NCBI GenBank assembly: GCA_045650185.1
Contig: JAZRQY010000015.1
Coordinates: forward strand, 1-64,000
DNA from: Scatosoma sp045650185
GTDB taxonomy: Bacteria; Bacillota; Clostridia; Christensenellales; Borkfalkiaceae
Reading direction: 5' to 3'
Length of the DNA stretch: 64,000 nt
Part shown: positions 16,857-24,740 of the stretch, piece by piece
Layout of the letters: every line of letters starts with the position of its first letter
How positions within the stretch are numbered: position 1 is the first letter of the stretch
The notes under the pieces: model-generated
Told to the model about the DNA's origin: nothing
Database searches by the model: none
The model's input: the letters and a program-made list of their open reading frames with translations, nothing else
Program-made: the position numbers and the translations under genes

Positions 16857-16884
16857 AGTATACCACTAAAAATCGGGTAGTCAA
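16857..16884 (-). promoter_or_regulatory. Sigma-A promoter of the 54-aa gene
   Basis: On the minus strand: TTGACT (16884-16879), 16-bp spacer, TATACT (16862-16857). The ~60-nt leader contains a perfect GCGCCC-AAAC-GGGCGC hairpin. Confidence 0.78.
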
Positions 16885-16957
16885 GTTTCTACTGCCACTT
16901 TTTTGCTATTTTTTTGTAAAAAAATGCAAAGCCCGGAAAAAGCAATCAAAAAGCCCC

Positions 16958-16986
16958 TTGACAAAACGAACAAAATTTCGTATAAT
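16958..16986 (+). promoter_or_regulatory. Sigma-A promoter of ruvCAB
   Basis: TTGACA (16958-16963), 17-bp spacer, TATAAT (16981-16986), both consensus. Confidence 0.88.
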
Positions 16987-17017
16987 GGAAGGGTATATGG
17001 AAACGCAGGAGGCAAAT

Positions 17018-17788
17018 ATGGTCATTTTGGGTATTGACCCCGGCTTGGCGACGCTGGGCTATGGGTTAATCCGCAAGGATGAAAACGGAAAATGCGAGGT
17101 CTTGGACTACGGCGTGGTCAGCACGCCCAAGGAAGAGAGCTTGCCCACACGGTTGGTGCTGTTGGAAGACGGTATCAACCAGATTTTGCGCAAACATCAT
17201 CCCGACCAGATTGCGATGGAGGAGCTGTTTTTCTCCAAAAACATAACGACGGGTATCGCCGTTGCCCACGCAAGAGGGGTGGCGTTGCTTGCTTGTGTGA
17301 AGTACTGCCCCTACCTCTACGAATACACGCCCATGCAAATCAAGCAAGCCCTGACTGGCTACGGTCGGGCGGAAAAAGCGCAGATGCAGCAGGTGGTGGC
17401 GACGATGCTGGGCTTAGAAAAAATCCCCAAGCCCGATGATGCGGCGGATGCGTTGGCGATTGCGCTCTGCCACGCAACGGCAAGCCGTTTTGGAGGCTTG
17501 TTCAAGGTGGAGAATATGACCCGCACCAAAGGCAAAAACACCGAGGCGGGCAACGCTTTCCAGCGCCTAATGCAGGAAGCGGTGAAAAAAGAGGACAAAA
17601 AAGAACGAAAAAAGGCGGCGAAAAGCGAGTCTACCCACAGTAGAGTAAAGCAAACGGCTGTGGCGACAAAGCCGACCTTAAAGAAGGCGGTAACGCCTAC
17701 GGCGCAAGCCCCGAGATTGAATACGGCGTCGGAGATTGCGCGCAAGATTGCGGCTGAAATGCAGTCTGCGGACAAGAAAGGAGAATAA
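17018..17788 (+). CDS. ruvC: Holliday junction endonuclease RuvC
   Basis: The start is ATG 17018, preceded by a perfect AGGAGG; upstream in-frame ATGs overlap the promoter. The 256-aa product has the RuvC fold with catalytic acidic residues: GIDPG near residue 5, EELFF (about 68), and the C-terminal DAADALAIALCH. It resolves Holliday junctions together with RuvAB. The catalytic domain is followed by an unusual ~95-residue Lys/Ala-rich tail (KKEDKKERKKAAK region), making it longer than the usual ~170 aa. It is the first gene of ruvC-ruvA-ruvB. Confidence 0.95.
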   Translation: MVILGIDPGLATLGYGLIRKDENGKCEVLDYGVVSTPKEESLPTRLVLLEDGINQILRKHHPDQIAMEELFFSKNITTGIAVAHARGVALLACVKYCPYLYEYTPMQIKQALTGYGRAEKAQMQQVVATMLGLEKIPKPDDAADALAIALCHATASRFGGLFKVENMTRTKGKNTEAGNAFQRLMQEAVKKEDKKERKKAAKSESTHSRVKQTAVATKPTLKKAVTPTAQAPRLNTASEIARKIAAEMQSADKKGE

Positions 17789-17791
17789 CGG

Positions 17792-18403
17792 ATGATAGCA
17801 TACGTACGCGGCAAAGTGCTGGCAACAACGGAAGAAACGATGATTGTAGACGTCAACGGCTTGGGGTACGAGGTGTATTGCTCGTCGGGGGCTTTTGCAA
17901 AGGCGAACGTCGGTGAATATATCGAATTGCACACCTATTTGCAGGTCAAAGAGGACGGCATCACGCTGTTCGGATTCGAGAGTGTAAAAGAAAAAGAGCT
18001 GTTCTTGAAACTCATTTCCGTTTCGGGTGTAGGCCCTAAACTGGGCATTTCGGTGCTGTCGGGTATGAGTGGCGAGGATTTCGCCACGGCGATTGCTACC
18101 GCGGATGCCAAGCGCTTGGCAGGCGTAAAGGGACTTGGCAAAAAGACGGCAGAGAAGATCATTTTGGAACTGCACGGCAAGATTTCCGCAGGCGAGATTA
18201 TGCAGGCAAGCGGCGATACGCCCACCGCGCGCGCAAAACAGCCGACGGAAAAGCTGACGCCTATGGAAGAGGATGCTTTGGTGGCGTTGCAGGGCTTGGG
18301 CTTTACCCGCACGGAGAGTTTGCAGGCGGTGAAAAAAGCCAAGGAGCAGGGCGCAACCACCACCGAAGACATCATTATGCGCGCGTTGCAGGGTGCGTTG
18401 TAA
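17792..18403 (+). CDS. ruvA: Holliday junction helicase subunit RuvA
   Basis: The 203-aa protein has the N-terminal OB domain (MIAYVRGKV), two helix-hairpin-helix motifs (SVSGVGPKLG and VKGLGKKTAEKII), and a C-terminal domain that contacts RuvB. It binds the four-way junction and loads RuvB. It begins 3 bases after ruvC and its length is normal. Confidence 0.97.
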   Translation: MIAYVRGKVLATTEETMIVDVNGLGYEVYCSSGAFAKANVGEYIELHTYLQVKEDGITLFGFESVKEKELFLKLISVSGVGPKLGISVLSGMSGEDFATAIATADAKRLAGVKGLGKKTAEKIILELHGKISAGEIMQASGDTPTARAKQPTEKLTPMEEDALVALQGLGFTRTESLQAVKKAKEQGATTTEDIIMRALQGAL

Positions 18404-18439
18404 AACAACGCAACAGCCAAAAAATAACGAGGATTGGAT

Positions 18440-19507
18440 ATGTTTGACGAAGAATTGGAAGGCTTTGACGTAGGCGACAGCCAGTTGATAGCCTCTACGA
18501 AAACGGAATACGATGCGGAAGAAAACGTTCTTAGGCCTAAGACGATGGCGGATTACGTCGGGCAACAAAAGGTCAAGGACAATTTAAGCGTATACATCAC
18601 CGCGGCAAGGGCGAGAGGGGATGCCCTCGACCACGTACTTTTGTACGGGCCTCCGGGGCTTGGTAAAACGACCTTGGCGCACATTATCGCCGCAGAGATG
18701 GGGGTGTCTATCAAACTAACCAGCGGCCCTGCCATCGAGCGTAGTGGCGACTTGGCGGCGATACTTACTAACCTCAACGAGGGGGACGTTTTATTCATAG
18801 ACGAAATCCACCGCCTTAATCGTTCGGTGGAGGAGATTTTGTATTCCGCAATGGAAGATTACGTGCTTGACATCATCGTCGGTAAAGGTCCGTCTGCAAG
18901 GAATATCCGCTTTCCATTAAAGAAGTTTACACTCATCGGCGCAACTACCAGGGCAGGGAATCTTGCCGCGCCCTTGCGTGATCGATTTGGCATCATCAAC
19001 CGCTTGGAGATGTACTCCCCCGAGGAATTGACGCAAATCGTCAATCGTTCGGCAACGGCGCTTGGAATTGCGATGCAAGCGGATGCGGCGGCAGAGATTG
19101 CACGGCGTAGCCGTGGTACCCCCCGTATCGCCAACCGATTGTTAAAGAGGGTACGTGACTTTTCCTTGGTAAAGGGTAGCGACGAAGTGTCCCGCGCGGA
19201 TGCAAGATTCGCCTTGGAGCGTTTGGAAATCGACGAACTGGGCTTAGACGGTACGGATAGAAGCCTGCTGTCTGCGCTCATTGAAAAGTTTGGTGGTGGC
19301 CCTGCGGGTCTTGAAACTCTGGCGGCGACGACGGGCGAGGATGCGAACACCATCGAGGACGTATACGAGCCCTACCTTCTGCAACTCGGATTTATTGCAC
19401 GCACGCCGAGGGGGCGTATTTGCCTCAAAGACGGCTATAAGCATATGGGCATGAAACCGAGCGCAAAAGCGCAAAGGCAAATGAGCTTGTTTGAAGATGA
19501 AAATTAA
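18440..19507 (+). CDS. ruvB: Holliday junction branch-migration ATPase RuvB
   Basis: ATG 18440 has an AGGA SD six bases upstream; an in-frame TTG at 18434 leaves no room for an SD. The 355-aa AAA+ motor has Walker A GPPGLGKT, Walker B DEIH, sensor 1 GATTRAG and the C-terminal winged-helix DNA-binding domain (GFIARTPRGR). It drives branch migration with RuvA. In many Firmicutes queA follows directly; here a hairpin array and a four-helix-bundle gene lie between. Confidence 0.98.
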   Translation: MFDEELEGFDVGDSQLIASTKTEYDAEENVLRPKTMADYVGQQKVKDNLSVYITAARARGDALDHVLLYGPPGLGKTTLAHIIAAEMGVSIKLTSGPAIERSGDLAAILTNLNEGDVLFIDEIHRLNRSVEEILYSAMEDYVLDIIVGKGPSARNIRFPLKKFTLIGATTRAGNLAAPLRDRFGIINRLEMYSPEELTQIVNRSATALGIAMQADAAAEIARRSRGTPRIANRLLKRVRDFSLVKGSDEVSRADARFALERLEIDELGLDGTDRSLLSALIEKFGGGPAGLETLAATTGEDANTIEDVYEPYLLQLGFIARTPRGRICLKDGYKHMGMKPSAKAQRQMSLFEDEN

Positions 19508-19520
19508 TATTTTCATCTTC

Positions 19521-19702
19521 AACTAAGTTTGCCCTGAAAGGCAAGTGAAGTTATCCAGTGGATAGTGAAGTTGCTTTGCAGTGAAGTTTGCGTCCAACAG
19601 ACGCAAATATTGTATGATAGAAAGGCAAACTTAACTTCACTTTTACGGTGTAAAAACTTCACTATTGAAAATAACTTCACTTTTACAAAGTAAAAACTTC
19701 AC
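19521..19702 (+). repeat. GTGAAGTT / AACTTCAC hairpin array, copy 1
   Basis: Three GTGAAGTT octamers (19545-19552, 19565-19572, 19581-19588) are followed by four AACTTCAC octamers (19633-19640, 19655-19662, 19673-19680, 19695-19702). Between the direct copies lie small perfect hairpins (TTGCC/GGCAA, TATCC/GGATA, TTTGCGTC/GACGCAAA). The left end AAGTTTGCC is the complement of GGCAAACTT at 19624-19632, so the whole array can fold into one branched structure. It ends directly at the SD of the next gene. A second array with the same plan lies at 45561-45757. Confidence 0.85.
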
Positions 19703-19715
19703 TAAAGGAGAGAGC

Positions 19716-20078
19716 ATGAAAGAGTCTGAATTGCGTACAAGAGCGAAAGATCTTGCGCTACATATCCTTTTAACTTGCGAACAAATAGATTCCAAAAAAG
19801 GAAAAAGCGTCCTCATCAATCAAATTGTGAGAAGTTCTACTTCCATAGGGGCGAATTTACATGAGGCAAACTATGCTTCAAGCAAGGCAGACTTTGTGAA
19901 TAAATTTCATATAGCTCTTAAAGAATGCGCGGAAACAGAATATTGGATTGATATGCTGGTTGGCATAGATGCGATTACGGAATTAACGGCAAAATCACTT
20001 TTACAAGAATGCGGGGTCATACGGCGTATGCTTGTAAAATCCATTAATACAATAAAAGAAACGATTAACAGCGATTAA
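19716..20078 (+). CDS. Four-helix-bundle protein (23S rRNA intervening-sequence / S23 family)
   Basis: ATG 19716 follows a strong AAGGAGAG SD. The 120-aa product matches the four-helix-bundle family first found in 23S rRNA intervening sequences of Leptospira and related to Avd, the accessory protein of diversity-generating retroelements. Family features: IVRSSTSIGANLHEANYASS in the middle and LKECAETEYWIDML after it. Function is unknown in most members; Avd homologues bind nucleic acid. It sits between ruvB and queA, behind a palindromic repeat array, which looks like an inserted cassette. Codon use is more AT-rich than in the flanking genes, in line with transfer. Confidence 0.88.
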   Translation: MKESELRTRAKDLALHILLTCEQIDSKKGKSVLINQIVRSSTSIGANLHEANYASSKADFVNKFHIALKECAETEYWIDMLVGIDAITELTAKSLLQECGVIRRMLVKSINTIKETINSD

Positions 20079-20080
20079 CA

Positions 20081-21115
20081 ATGGAAAAAGTACAGTACAA
20101 AAAAAGCGATTTTTATTACGACCTGCCCGAGGAGCAAATTGCGCAGACACCTGTCTATCCAAGGGATAGTTCTCGCCTGCTCGTCTACGATACGAAGACG
20201 AAAACAATCACGGATAGGGTGTTTCGGGATATTGAAGAATACCTTAGGCCCGGCGACGTTTTGGTGGTCAATAACACGAAGGTTATTCCTGCCCGTATGT
20301 TTGCGACGACGGCGCACGGCGGTAAGGTTGAGGTATTATTGTTAAAGCGCAAGGACATCGACACTTGGGAAGTGTTAATGCGCCCCGGCAAAAAAGGCAA
20401 AATAGGCGCAACGATGACCGTTTGCGACGGGCTTTCCTTTACCGTCAAGGATATCACGGACAGCGGAGAGCGTATCATCCAATTTTCCTACGAAGGGGTA
20501 TTCGAGGAAATTTTAGATAAAGTAGGCGCAATGCCCTTGCCCCCTTATATAAAAGAGAAACTGACGGATAAAAGCCGATACAACACGGTGTATTCCAAGA
20601 TAGACGGCTCGGCAGCTGCGCCGACGGCAGGCTTGCATTTCACTCCCGACTTGTTAGAGCGTATCAAAGCCAAAGGCGTAGAGGTGGCAGAGGTGCTGTT
20701 GCACGTTGGCTTGGGCACCTTCCGTCCCGTCAGCGAGGAGATTATTACCGACCATAAAATGCACTCCGAATACTACGAAGTGAGTGAAACGACGGCAGAA
20801 ATCGTCAATAGGGCAAAGAAAGAGGGCCGTCGAGTGATTGCCGTAGGCACGACTTCGGTACGCACTTTGGAGAGTGTGGCAGACGAAAACGGCTACTTGC
20901 ATGCTTGCAACGGCAACACGGAAATTTTCCTCTATCCACCCTATAAAATGAAGTGCGTGGACGGTTTGATTACGAATTTCCACCTGCCCGAAAGCACCCT
21001 GATTATGTTGGTGGCGTGCTTGACTGGTCGGGAGGAAATCCTTTCCCTATACGAATATGCGGTGGGAAACCGATACCGCTTCTTCTCCTTCGGCGACGCT
21101 TGTTTGATTTTATAA
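20081..21115 (+). CDS. queA: S-adenosylmethionine:tRNA ribosyltransferase-isomerase
   Basis: The 344-aa enzyme transfers and isomerises the ribosyl group of SAM onto preQ1-tRNA, giving epoxyqueuosine. Motifs: FYYDLPEEQIAQTP at the N terminus, NNTKVIPAR, APTAGLHFT, LHVGLGTFRP, HSEYYE and NFHLPESTLIMLV. The start is two bases after the four-helix-bundle stop and has no visible SD, so translation probably depends on coupling to the upstream gene. The next pathway step is represented by queH at 59892; tgt is not in the window. Confidence 0.97.
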   Translation: MEKVQYKKSDFYYDLPEEQIAQTPVYPRDSSRLLVYDTKTKTITDRVFRDIEEYLRPGDVLVVNNTKVIPARMFATTAHGGKVEVLLLKRKDIDTWEVLMRPGKKGKIGATMTVCDGLSFTVKDITDSGERIIQFSYEGVFEEILDKVGAMPLPPYIKEKLTDKSRYNTVYSKIDGSAAAPTAGLHFTPDLLERIKAKGVEVAEVLLHVGLGTFRPVSEEIITDHKMHSEYYEVSETTAEIVNRAKKEGRRVIAVGTTSVRTLESVADENGYLHACNGNTEIFLYPPYKMKCVDGLITNFHLPESTLIMLVACLTGREEILSLYEYAVGNRYRFFSFGDACLIL

Positions 21116-21134
21116 CACATCGCATTTCTGCGTT

Positions 21135-21173
21135 GTGGCGCGGTCGTGTATTATCGATACACTCCCTTGCCAC
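21135..21173. repeat. Structured intergenic hairpin, family also seen between gyrB and gyrA
   Basis: GTGGC (21135-21139), 6-nt internal loop, GTGTA (21146-21150), 7-nt loop, TACAC (21158-21162), 6-nt internal loop, GCCAC (21169-21173). The core TCGTGTA...TACACTCCC recurs at 35003-35026 with a different outer stem. Confidence 0.5.
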
Positions 21174-21185
21174 GCCTTGAACTGC

Positions 21186-21247
21186 TTGGTTCTACAACCA
21201 AACATATCGGTCGTTCGCGTCGCCTTGTCTTTCTCGGTTCTAAAACC
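21186..21247. repeat. Two short inverted repeats upstream of the DtxR-type gene
   Basis: TTGGTT-CTAC-AACCAA at 21186-21201 and GGTT-CTAA-AACC at 21236-21247, each followed by AACAT or AAACAT, 50 bp apart. They could be an autoregulatory operator or part of the intergenic repeat; their geometry differs from the feo palindromes. Confidence 0.4.
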
Positions 21248-21329
21248 AAACATTTCATCGCCCCTGCGACCTGCTTGCCTCTACGAAGAACTATCGGCTT
21301 TCATTATTATTTATAAAGGAAACAAAAAG

Positions 21330-21701
21330 ATGAACGTTTACGCAAAATATCATCAATCCAAAGAAGATTATTTAGAGAGCATTCTCCTGCTGTCTAAGCG
21401 GCAGGATGCCGTGCACCGCGTGGATATAGCGCGCGATTTGGGCGTTTCCGAGGCGGCGGTCAACAAAGCCGTGAAAAGCCTCATTGAAAACGGCTACCTC
21501 TTTGAAAGCGGTAAGCATTTACAACTCACCCAAGACGGCGAGGCGTACGCCAACAAGGTCTTTGAAAAGCATTGTATCATCAAGGAATTTTTGCTCTCCT
21601 TGGGGGTTTCCGAGCAGGTCGCCGAGGAAGATGCTTGCCATACCGAACACCTTCTTTCCGAGGAAACGGTTTCTGCCATGAAAGCCAAACTCGGCAAATA
21701 A
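21330..21701 (+). CDS. DtxR/MntR family metal-dependent transcriptional regulator
   Basis: ATG 21330 follows AAAGGA. The 123-aa protein has the N-terminal winged helix of the family (HQSKEDYLESILLLSKRQ, then VDIARDLGVSEAAVNKAVKSL) and the metal-binding dimerisation domain (EKHCIIKEFLL, EEDACHTEHLLSEE). It lacks the C-terminal SH3-like domain, like short MntR/IdeR homologues. Such proteins repress metal uptake when Fe2+ or Mn2+ is bound. It lies directly upstream of feoAB, whose promoter is flanked by palindromes, so Fe2+-dependent control of feo is likely. Confidence 0.92.
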   Translation: MNVYAKYHQSKEDYLESILLLSKRQDAVHRVDIARDLGVSEAAVNKAVKSLIENGYLFESGKHLQLTQDGEAYANKVFEKHCIIKEFLLSLGVSEQVAEEDACHTEHLLSEETVSAMKAKLGK

Positions 21702-21740
21702 AAACCCCTAAAAAACACAAAAATTGTATAAAAAAAACAT

Positions 21741-21768
21741 AGGACAGGATTTATAATCCTGTCTTTTT
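21741..21768 (+). terminator. Terminator of the DtxR-type regulator gene
   Basis: GACAGGAT / ATCCTGTC stem (21743-21750 with 21756-21763), TTATA loop, then TTTTT. Confidence 0.85.
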
Positions 21769-21791
21769 AATTAAATTTTTCCAAAATTTTC

Positions 21792-21805
21792 TTAACCAAG
21801 GTTCA
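21792..21805 (+). promoter_or_regulatory. Upstream operator half of the feo control region
   Basis: TTAACC-AA-GGTTCA, an imperfect palindrome ending 8 bases before the -35 box. Its core AACC-NN-GGTT is shared with the perfect palindrome at 21853, centre to centre 61 bp. Confidence 0.6.
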
Positions 21806-21812
21806 CTTTTTC

Positions 21813-21841
21813 TTGACAAGCGAATAAAATAATGATATAAT
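21813..21841 (+). promoter_or_regulatory. Sigma-A promoter of feoAB
   Basis: TTGACA (21813-21818), 17-bp spacer, TATAAT (21836-21841), both consensus. Confidence 0.88.
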
Positions 21842-21852
21842 ACCATAGAAAA

Positions 21853-21866
21853 TTAACCGCGGTTAA
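21853..21866 (+). promoter_or_regulatory. Perfect palindromic operator downstream of the feo -10 box
   Basis: TTAACCGCGGTTAA is a perfect 14-bp palindrome just after the transcription start. It is the best candidate for the DtxR-type repressor encoded upstream. Confidence 0.7.
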
Positions 21867-21907
21867 GAAATTATAATTTTTGAACCGAAACAACGTAAGG
21901 AGCGTAT

Positions 21908-22147
21908 ATGAAAAAAGCGTTATCGGAATTTAAAATTGGGGAGAGTGGCTTTATCCTCTCCGTCGACGGTGAAAAGAGAGTGCGCCGTCGTTTGTTTGAT
22001 ATGGGCGTAACCCCCGGAACGGAGATTTTACTTCGTAAAAAAGCGCCGCTTGGCGACCCGATAGAAATTGCCATTCGCGGCTACGAATTGACCCTGCGCA
22101 ACGCCGAGGCGGCATGTATTTTAATGGAAACGGGGAGGAAAAGATAA
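21908..22147 (+). CDS. feoA: Ferrous iron transport protein A
   Basis: The 79-aa SH3-like cytoplasmic protein (GESGFILSV near the start, RRRLFDMGVTPGTEI in the middle) is the accessory factor of FeoB. SD AAGGAG lies just upstream. Its stop overlaps the feoB start by one base. Confidence 0.94.
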   Translation: MKKALSEFKIGESGFILSVDGEKRVRRRLFDMGVTPGTEILLRKKAPLGDPIEIAIRGYELTLRNAEAACILMETGRKR

Positions 22148-24486
22148 TGCAAAATCTTCGTTTTGCCCTTGTCGGCAACCCCAACAGCGGTAAGACCACC
22201 CTGTTCAATGCTTTGACCGGCTCTACGGCGCACGTGGGCAACTGGCCCGGGGTGACCGTAGACAAGAAGGTGGGGACGTACAAAAAAGGGGATATACCCG
22301 TTGAAATCGTTGACCTGCCGGGGATTTATTCCCTCTCTCCCTACACCCCCGAAGAGGTGATTGCGAGAAACTATATTTTGGACGAAAAGCCCGATTGCAT
22401 CGTCAATATCGTCGATGCCACGAACTTAGAGCGCAACCTGTATTTAACCACGCAGCTTTTAGAGATTGACGTGCCCGTCGTGATTGCTTTGAATATGACG
22501 GACGTTTTGGAAAAGCGCGGGGACGACATTGACGAGCAGACCTTAGAAAAGCGTATCGGCGTACCCGTGGTAGAGATTTCCGCTTTAAAATCCACGAACG
22601 TAGACAGTTTGGTGGAAAGAGGGCTTGAGGCGGTACAAAAGCGGCGTAAAGGGGAGAGCGTGCTGCAACACAGCGCGCTTTGGCACGTGGTGCAAAACGC
22701 GAAGATTGCCCTCGAATTAAAGGGAGTATCTTCCCCGGTATTCCATGCAGTAAAGTTGGTGGAAAAGGACGAATTAGAGGTGGAAAACCACCCTGAAGAG
22801 GCTAAGGCGGTAGACGAATTTCTGCGCCTGCACGGCGAAGAGGGGATTGACGCGGAAGCGGAGATCGCGGACGCCAGATATAAATACATAGAAAAGAATT
22901 TCACCACGACTTTAAAGCGTTCCGCTACCTACAAAAAGTATGAAATGAGCAGATCCGACAAGGTGGACCGTGTGATGACCAACAAATGGGCAGGGATTCC
23001 CATTTTCCTTGTCATTTTGTTTGCGGTATTCCACCTGACCTTTTCGGAAGATTTTCTCTTTTTGGGCACAATCATTCCGTCTTTTGGCGAATGGTGCGCG
23101 GCTGGCGGTGGCGTTTGGAAAGAGGTATTCTTTGCTACGGGCTTAAACTCCCCCGGTATGATATTGTTCAACCTTTTGGGGTTGGGAACGAGTACGCTCA
23201 GCGACCTCGTGCTGTCTGCATTGCAGAGCGCAAACGCCTCACCTTGGGCGATTGGCTTGATTATAGAAGGCGTTTTGGGCGGCGTATTCGGCGTGCTTTC
23301 CTTCCTGCCGCAAATCCTCGTGCTGTTCCTCTTGTTCTCTATTTTGGAAGACAGCGGCTACATGGCGCGCGTGGCATTTATTTTAGATAGAATTTTCCGT
23401 CGTTTTGGCGTTTCAGGTCGTGCGTTTATGCCGATGATTATGGGCTTTGGTTGTTCCGTGCCAGCGATGATTAACACCCGAACGCTTGCAGACGAAAACG
23501 AGCGTACGGCAACCGTCCGCGTTATTCCCTTCTTCTCCTGCGGAGCAAAGTTGCCGATTTTAACGGCGATTGCAGGGGGCTTAGTGACGGCGTTTGGGTT
23601 CTCCAACGCAGATATTATCACCTACGGTATGTACGTCATCGGGATTGTGGTGGCGTTCGTGGCGCTGATTGTTATGCGTTCGACGACGATGCAAGGGGAA
23701 ACCCCTACTTTTATCATGGAATTGCCCACCTACCATATGCCGGGCTTTAGGAATTTGATGCTCCACCTTTGGGATAAGATGAAGCATTTCCTGGAAAAAG
23801 CTTTCACCGTCATTTTGGCATCCACCATCGTCATTTGGTTCTTGTCGAATTTCGGCTGGGCGTTCTGGGAAGGGATTGTCGATATGGACAAATCGATGCT
23901 TGCATCGGTGGGGTCTATTGTGCAATATATTTTCACGCCGCTTGGATTTGGGGCGCAGCTCGGTGGTTTTGGCTGGGTGTTTGCGGTGGCGGCAATCACC
24001 GGTTTGATTGCAAAGGAAAACGTCGTAGGTACGTTCTATACTTTAGCGGCGTGCCTGCTTGCTTTGATGTCTGCGCGGGAATTTGTGGCAGATCTAAATG
24101 CTATGCATTTAGACCCCGTCGTTATCCAAGACCTTTTGGCGTATCTCGCGGATGCGGATGCCGAGCTTATCGGCTCGTATGCAGACGGTGAGCTGGAAAC
24201 CTTGGCGATGATTGCGGCGACGGGCATTACGCCTGCAGGACTCATCTCGTTTATCGTGTTCAATATGACGACAATCCCCTGCTTTGCGGCGGTGGCGACG
24301 GCGAAGGCAGAGCTTAGTAAGGGCAAGTTTGCTTGGACGCTTGTGTTCTGGCTGGCGACGTCGTTTGTGGCAAGTGTGGCGGTCTATACCATCCTTTCCG
24401 TATGGTGGACGGCGTTTATTTGGGCGGCAGTAGCGGCCGCAGTAACGGTAGGGATTCTATTTTGGAATAAGAGAAAAGCAGTATGA
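22147..24486 (+). CDS. feoB: Ferrous iron transporter B
   Basis: The start is ATG 22147 (SD GGGGAGGAAAAG; the frame is also open from 22114). The 779-aa product has an N-terminal G domain with GNPNSGKTT (G1), VDLPGIYSL (G3) and NMTD (G4), a GDI helical domain, then the two Gate domains with Cys-containing MIMGFGCSVPA and FFSCGAKLP motifs, and a C-terminal core. It imports Fe2+ across the cytoplasmic membrane. Complete and of normal length. It is co-transcribed with feoA and the small Cys-rich protein. Confidence 0.97.
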   Translation: MQNLRFALVGNPNSGKTTLFNALTGSTAHVGNWPGVTVDKKVGTYKKGDIPVEIVDLPGIYSLSPYTPEEVIARNYILDEKPDCIVNIVDATNLERNLYLTTQLLEIDVPVVIALNMTDVLEKRGDDIDEQTLEKRIGVPVVEISALKSTNVDSLVERGLEAVQKRRKGESVLQHSALWHVVQNAKIALELKGVSSPVFHAVKLVEKDELEVENHPEEAKAVDEFLRLHGEEGIDAEAEIADARYKYIEKNFTTTLKRSATYKKYEMSRSDKVDRVMTNKWAGIPIFLVILFAVFHLTFSEDFLFLGTIIPSFGEWCAAGGGVWKEVFFATGLNSPGMILFNLLGLGTSTLSDLVLSALQSANASPWAIGLIIEGVLGGVFGVLSFLPQILVLFLLFSILEDSGYMARVAFILDRIFRRFGVSGRAFMPMIMGFGCSVPAMINTRTLADENERTATVRVIPFFSCGAKLPILTAIAGGLVTAFGFSNADIITYGMYVIGIVVAFVALIVMRSTTMQGETPTFIMELPTYHMPGFRNLMLHLWDKMKHFLEKAFTVILASTIVIWFLSNFGWAFWEGIVDMDKSMLASVGSIVQYIFTPLGFGAQLGGFGWVFAVAAITGLIAKENVVGTFYTLAACLLALMSAREFVADLNAMHLDPVVIQDLLAYLADADAELIGSYADGELETLAMIAATGITPAGLISFIVFNMTTIPCFAAVATAKAELSKGKFAWTLVFWLATSFVASVAVYTILSVWWTAFIWAAVAAAVTVGILFWNKRKAV

Positions 24487-24680
24487 AACCGATTGATATC
24501 ATCATTTTAATAGCGGCGATTGCGATCGTCGGAGGAGTGATTGCGTGGCAAATCATTCGCAAAAAGCAGGGCAAAGTCGGCTGTTGCGACTGTTCTTCCA
24601 GCGCATCGTGTAGTGGGCATTGCGGCGGTTGCGGCGGTTGCCAAGGCTGTTCTATCAAAGAGAATGAAAAGCAAGAGTGA
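24483..24680 (+). CDS. FeoB-associated Cys-rich membrane protein
   Basis: The 65-aa protein overlaps feoB by four bases (ATGA). One N-terminal TM helix (about 5-24) is followed by a Cys-rich tail with CCDC, CSGHCGGCGGCQGC. This matches the small family found after feoB in Firmicutes, thought to take the place of FeoC. Its role in Fe2+ handling is unproven. The stop lies inside the operon terminator. Confidence 0.9.
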   Translation: MKPIDIIILIAAIAIVGGVIAWQIIRKKQGKVGCCDCSSSASCSGHCGGCGGCQGCSIKENEKQE

Positions 24681-24698
24681 TTCCACTCTTGCTTTTTT
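24667..24698 (+). terminator. Terminator of the feo operon
   Basis: AAAAGCAAGAGTG / CACTCTTGCTTTT stem with ATTC loop, then T-run; the stem overlaps the last codons of the Cys-rich gene. Confidence 0.9.
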
Positions 24699-24740
24699 CT
24701 TGCTATTGTGTTATAATAGCAAAAAGGAGCAAAAACAGCT

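Noticed and set aside
19545..19702. CRISPR-like array of 8-bp repeats
   Set aside because: Octamers are too short, switch orientation half-way and are separated by hairpins rather than unique spacers; no cas genes are nearby.
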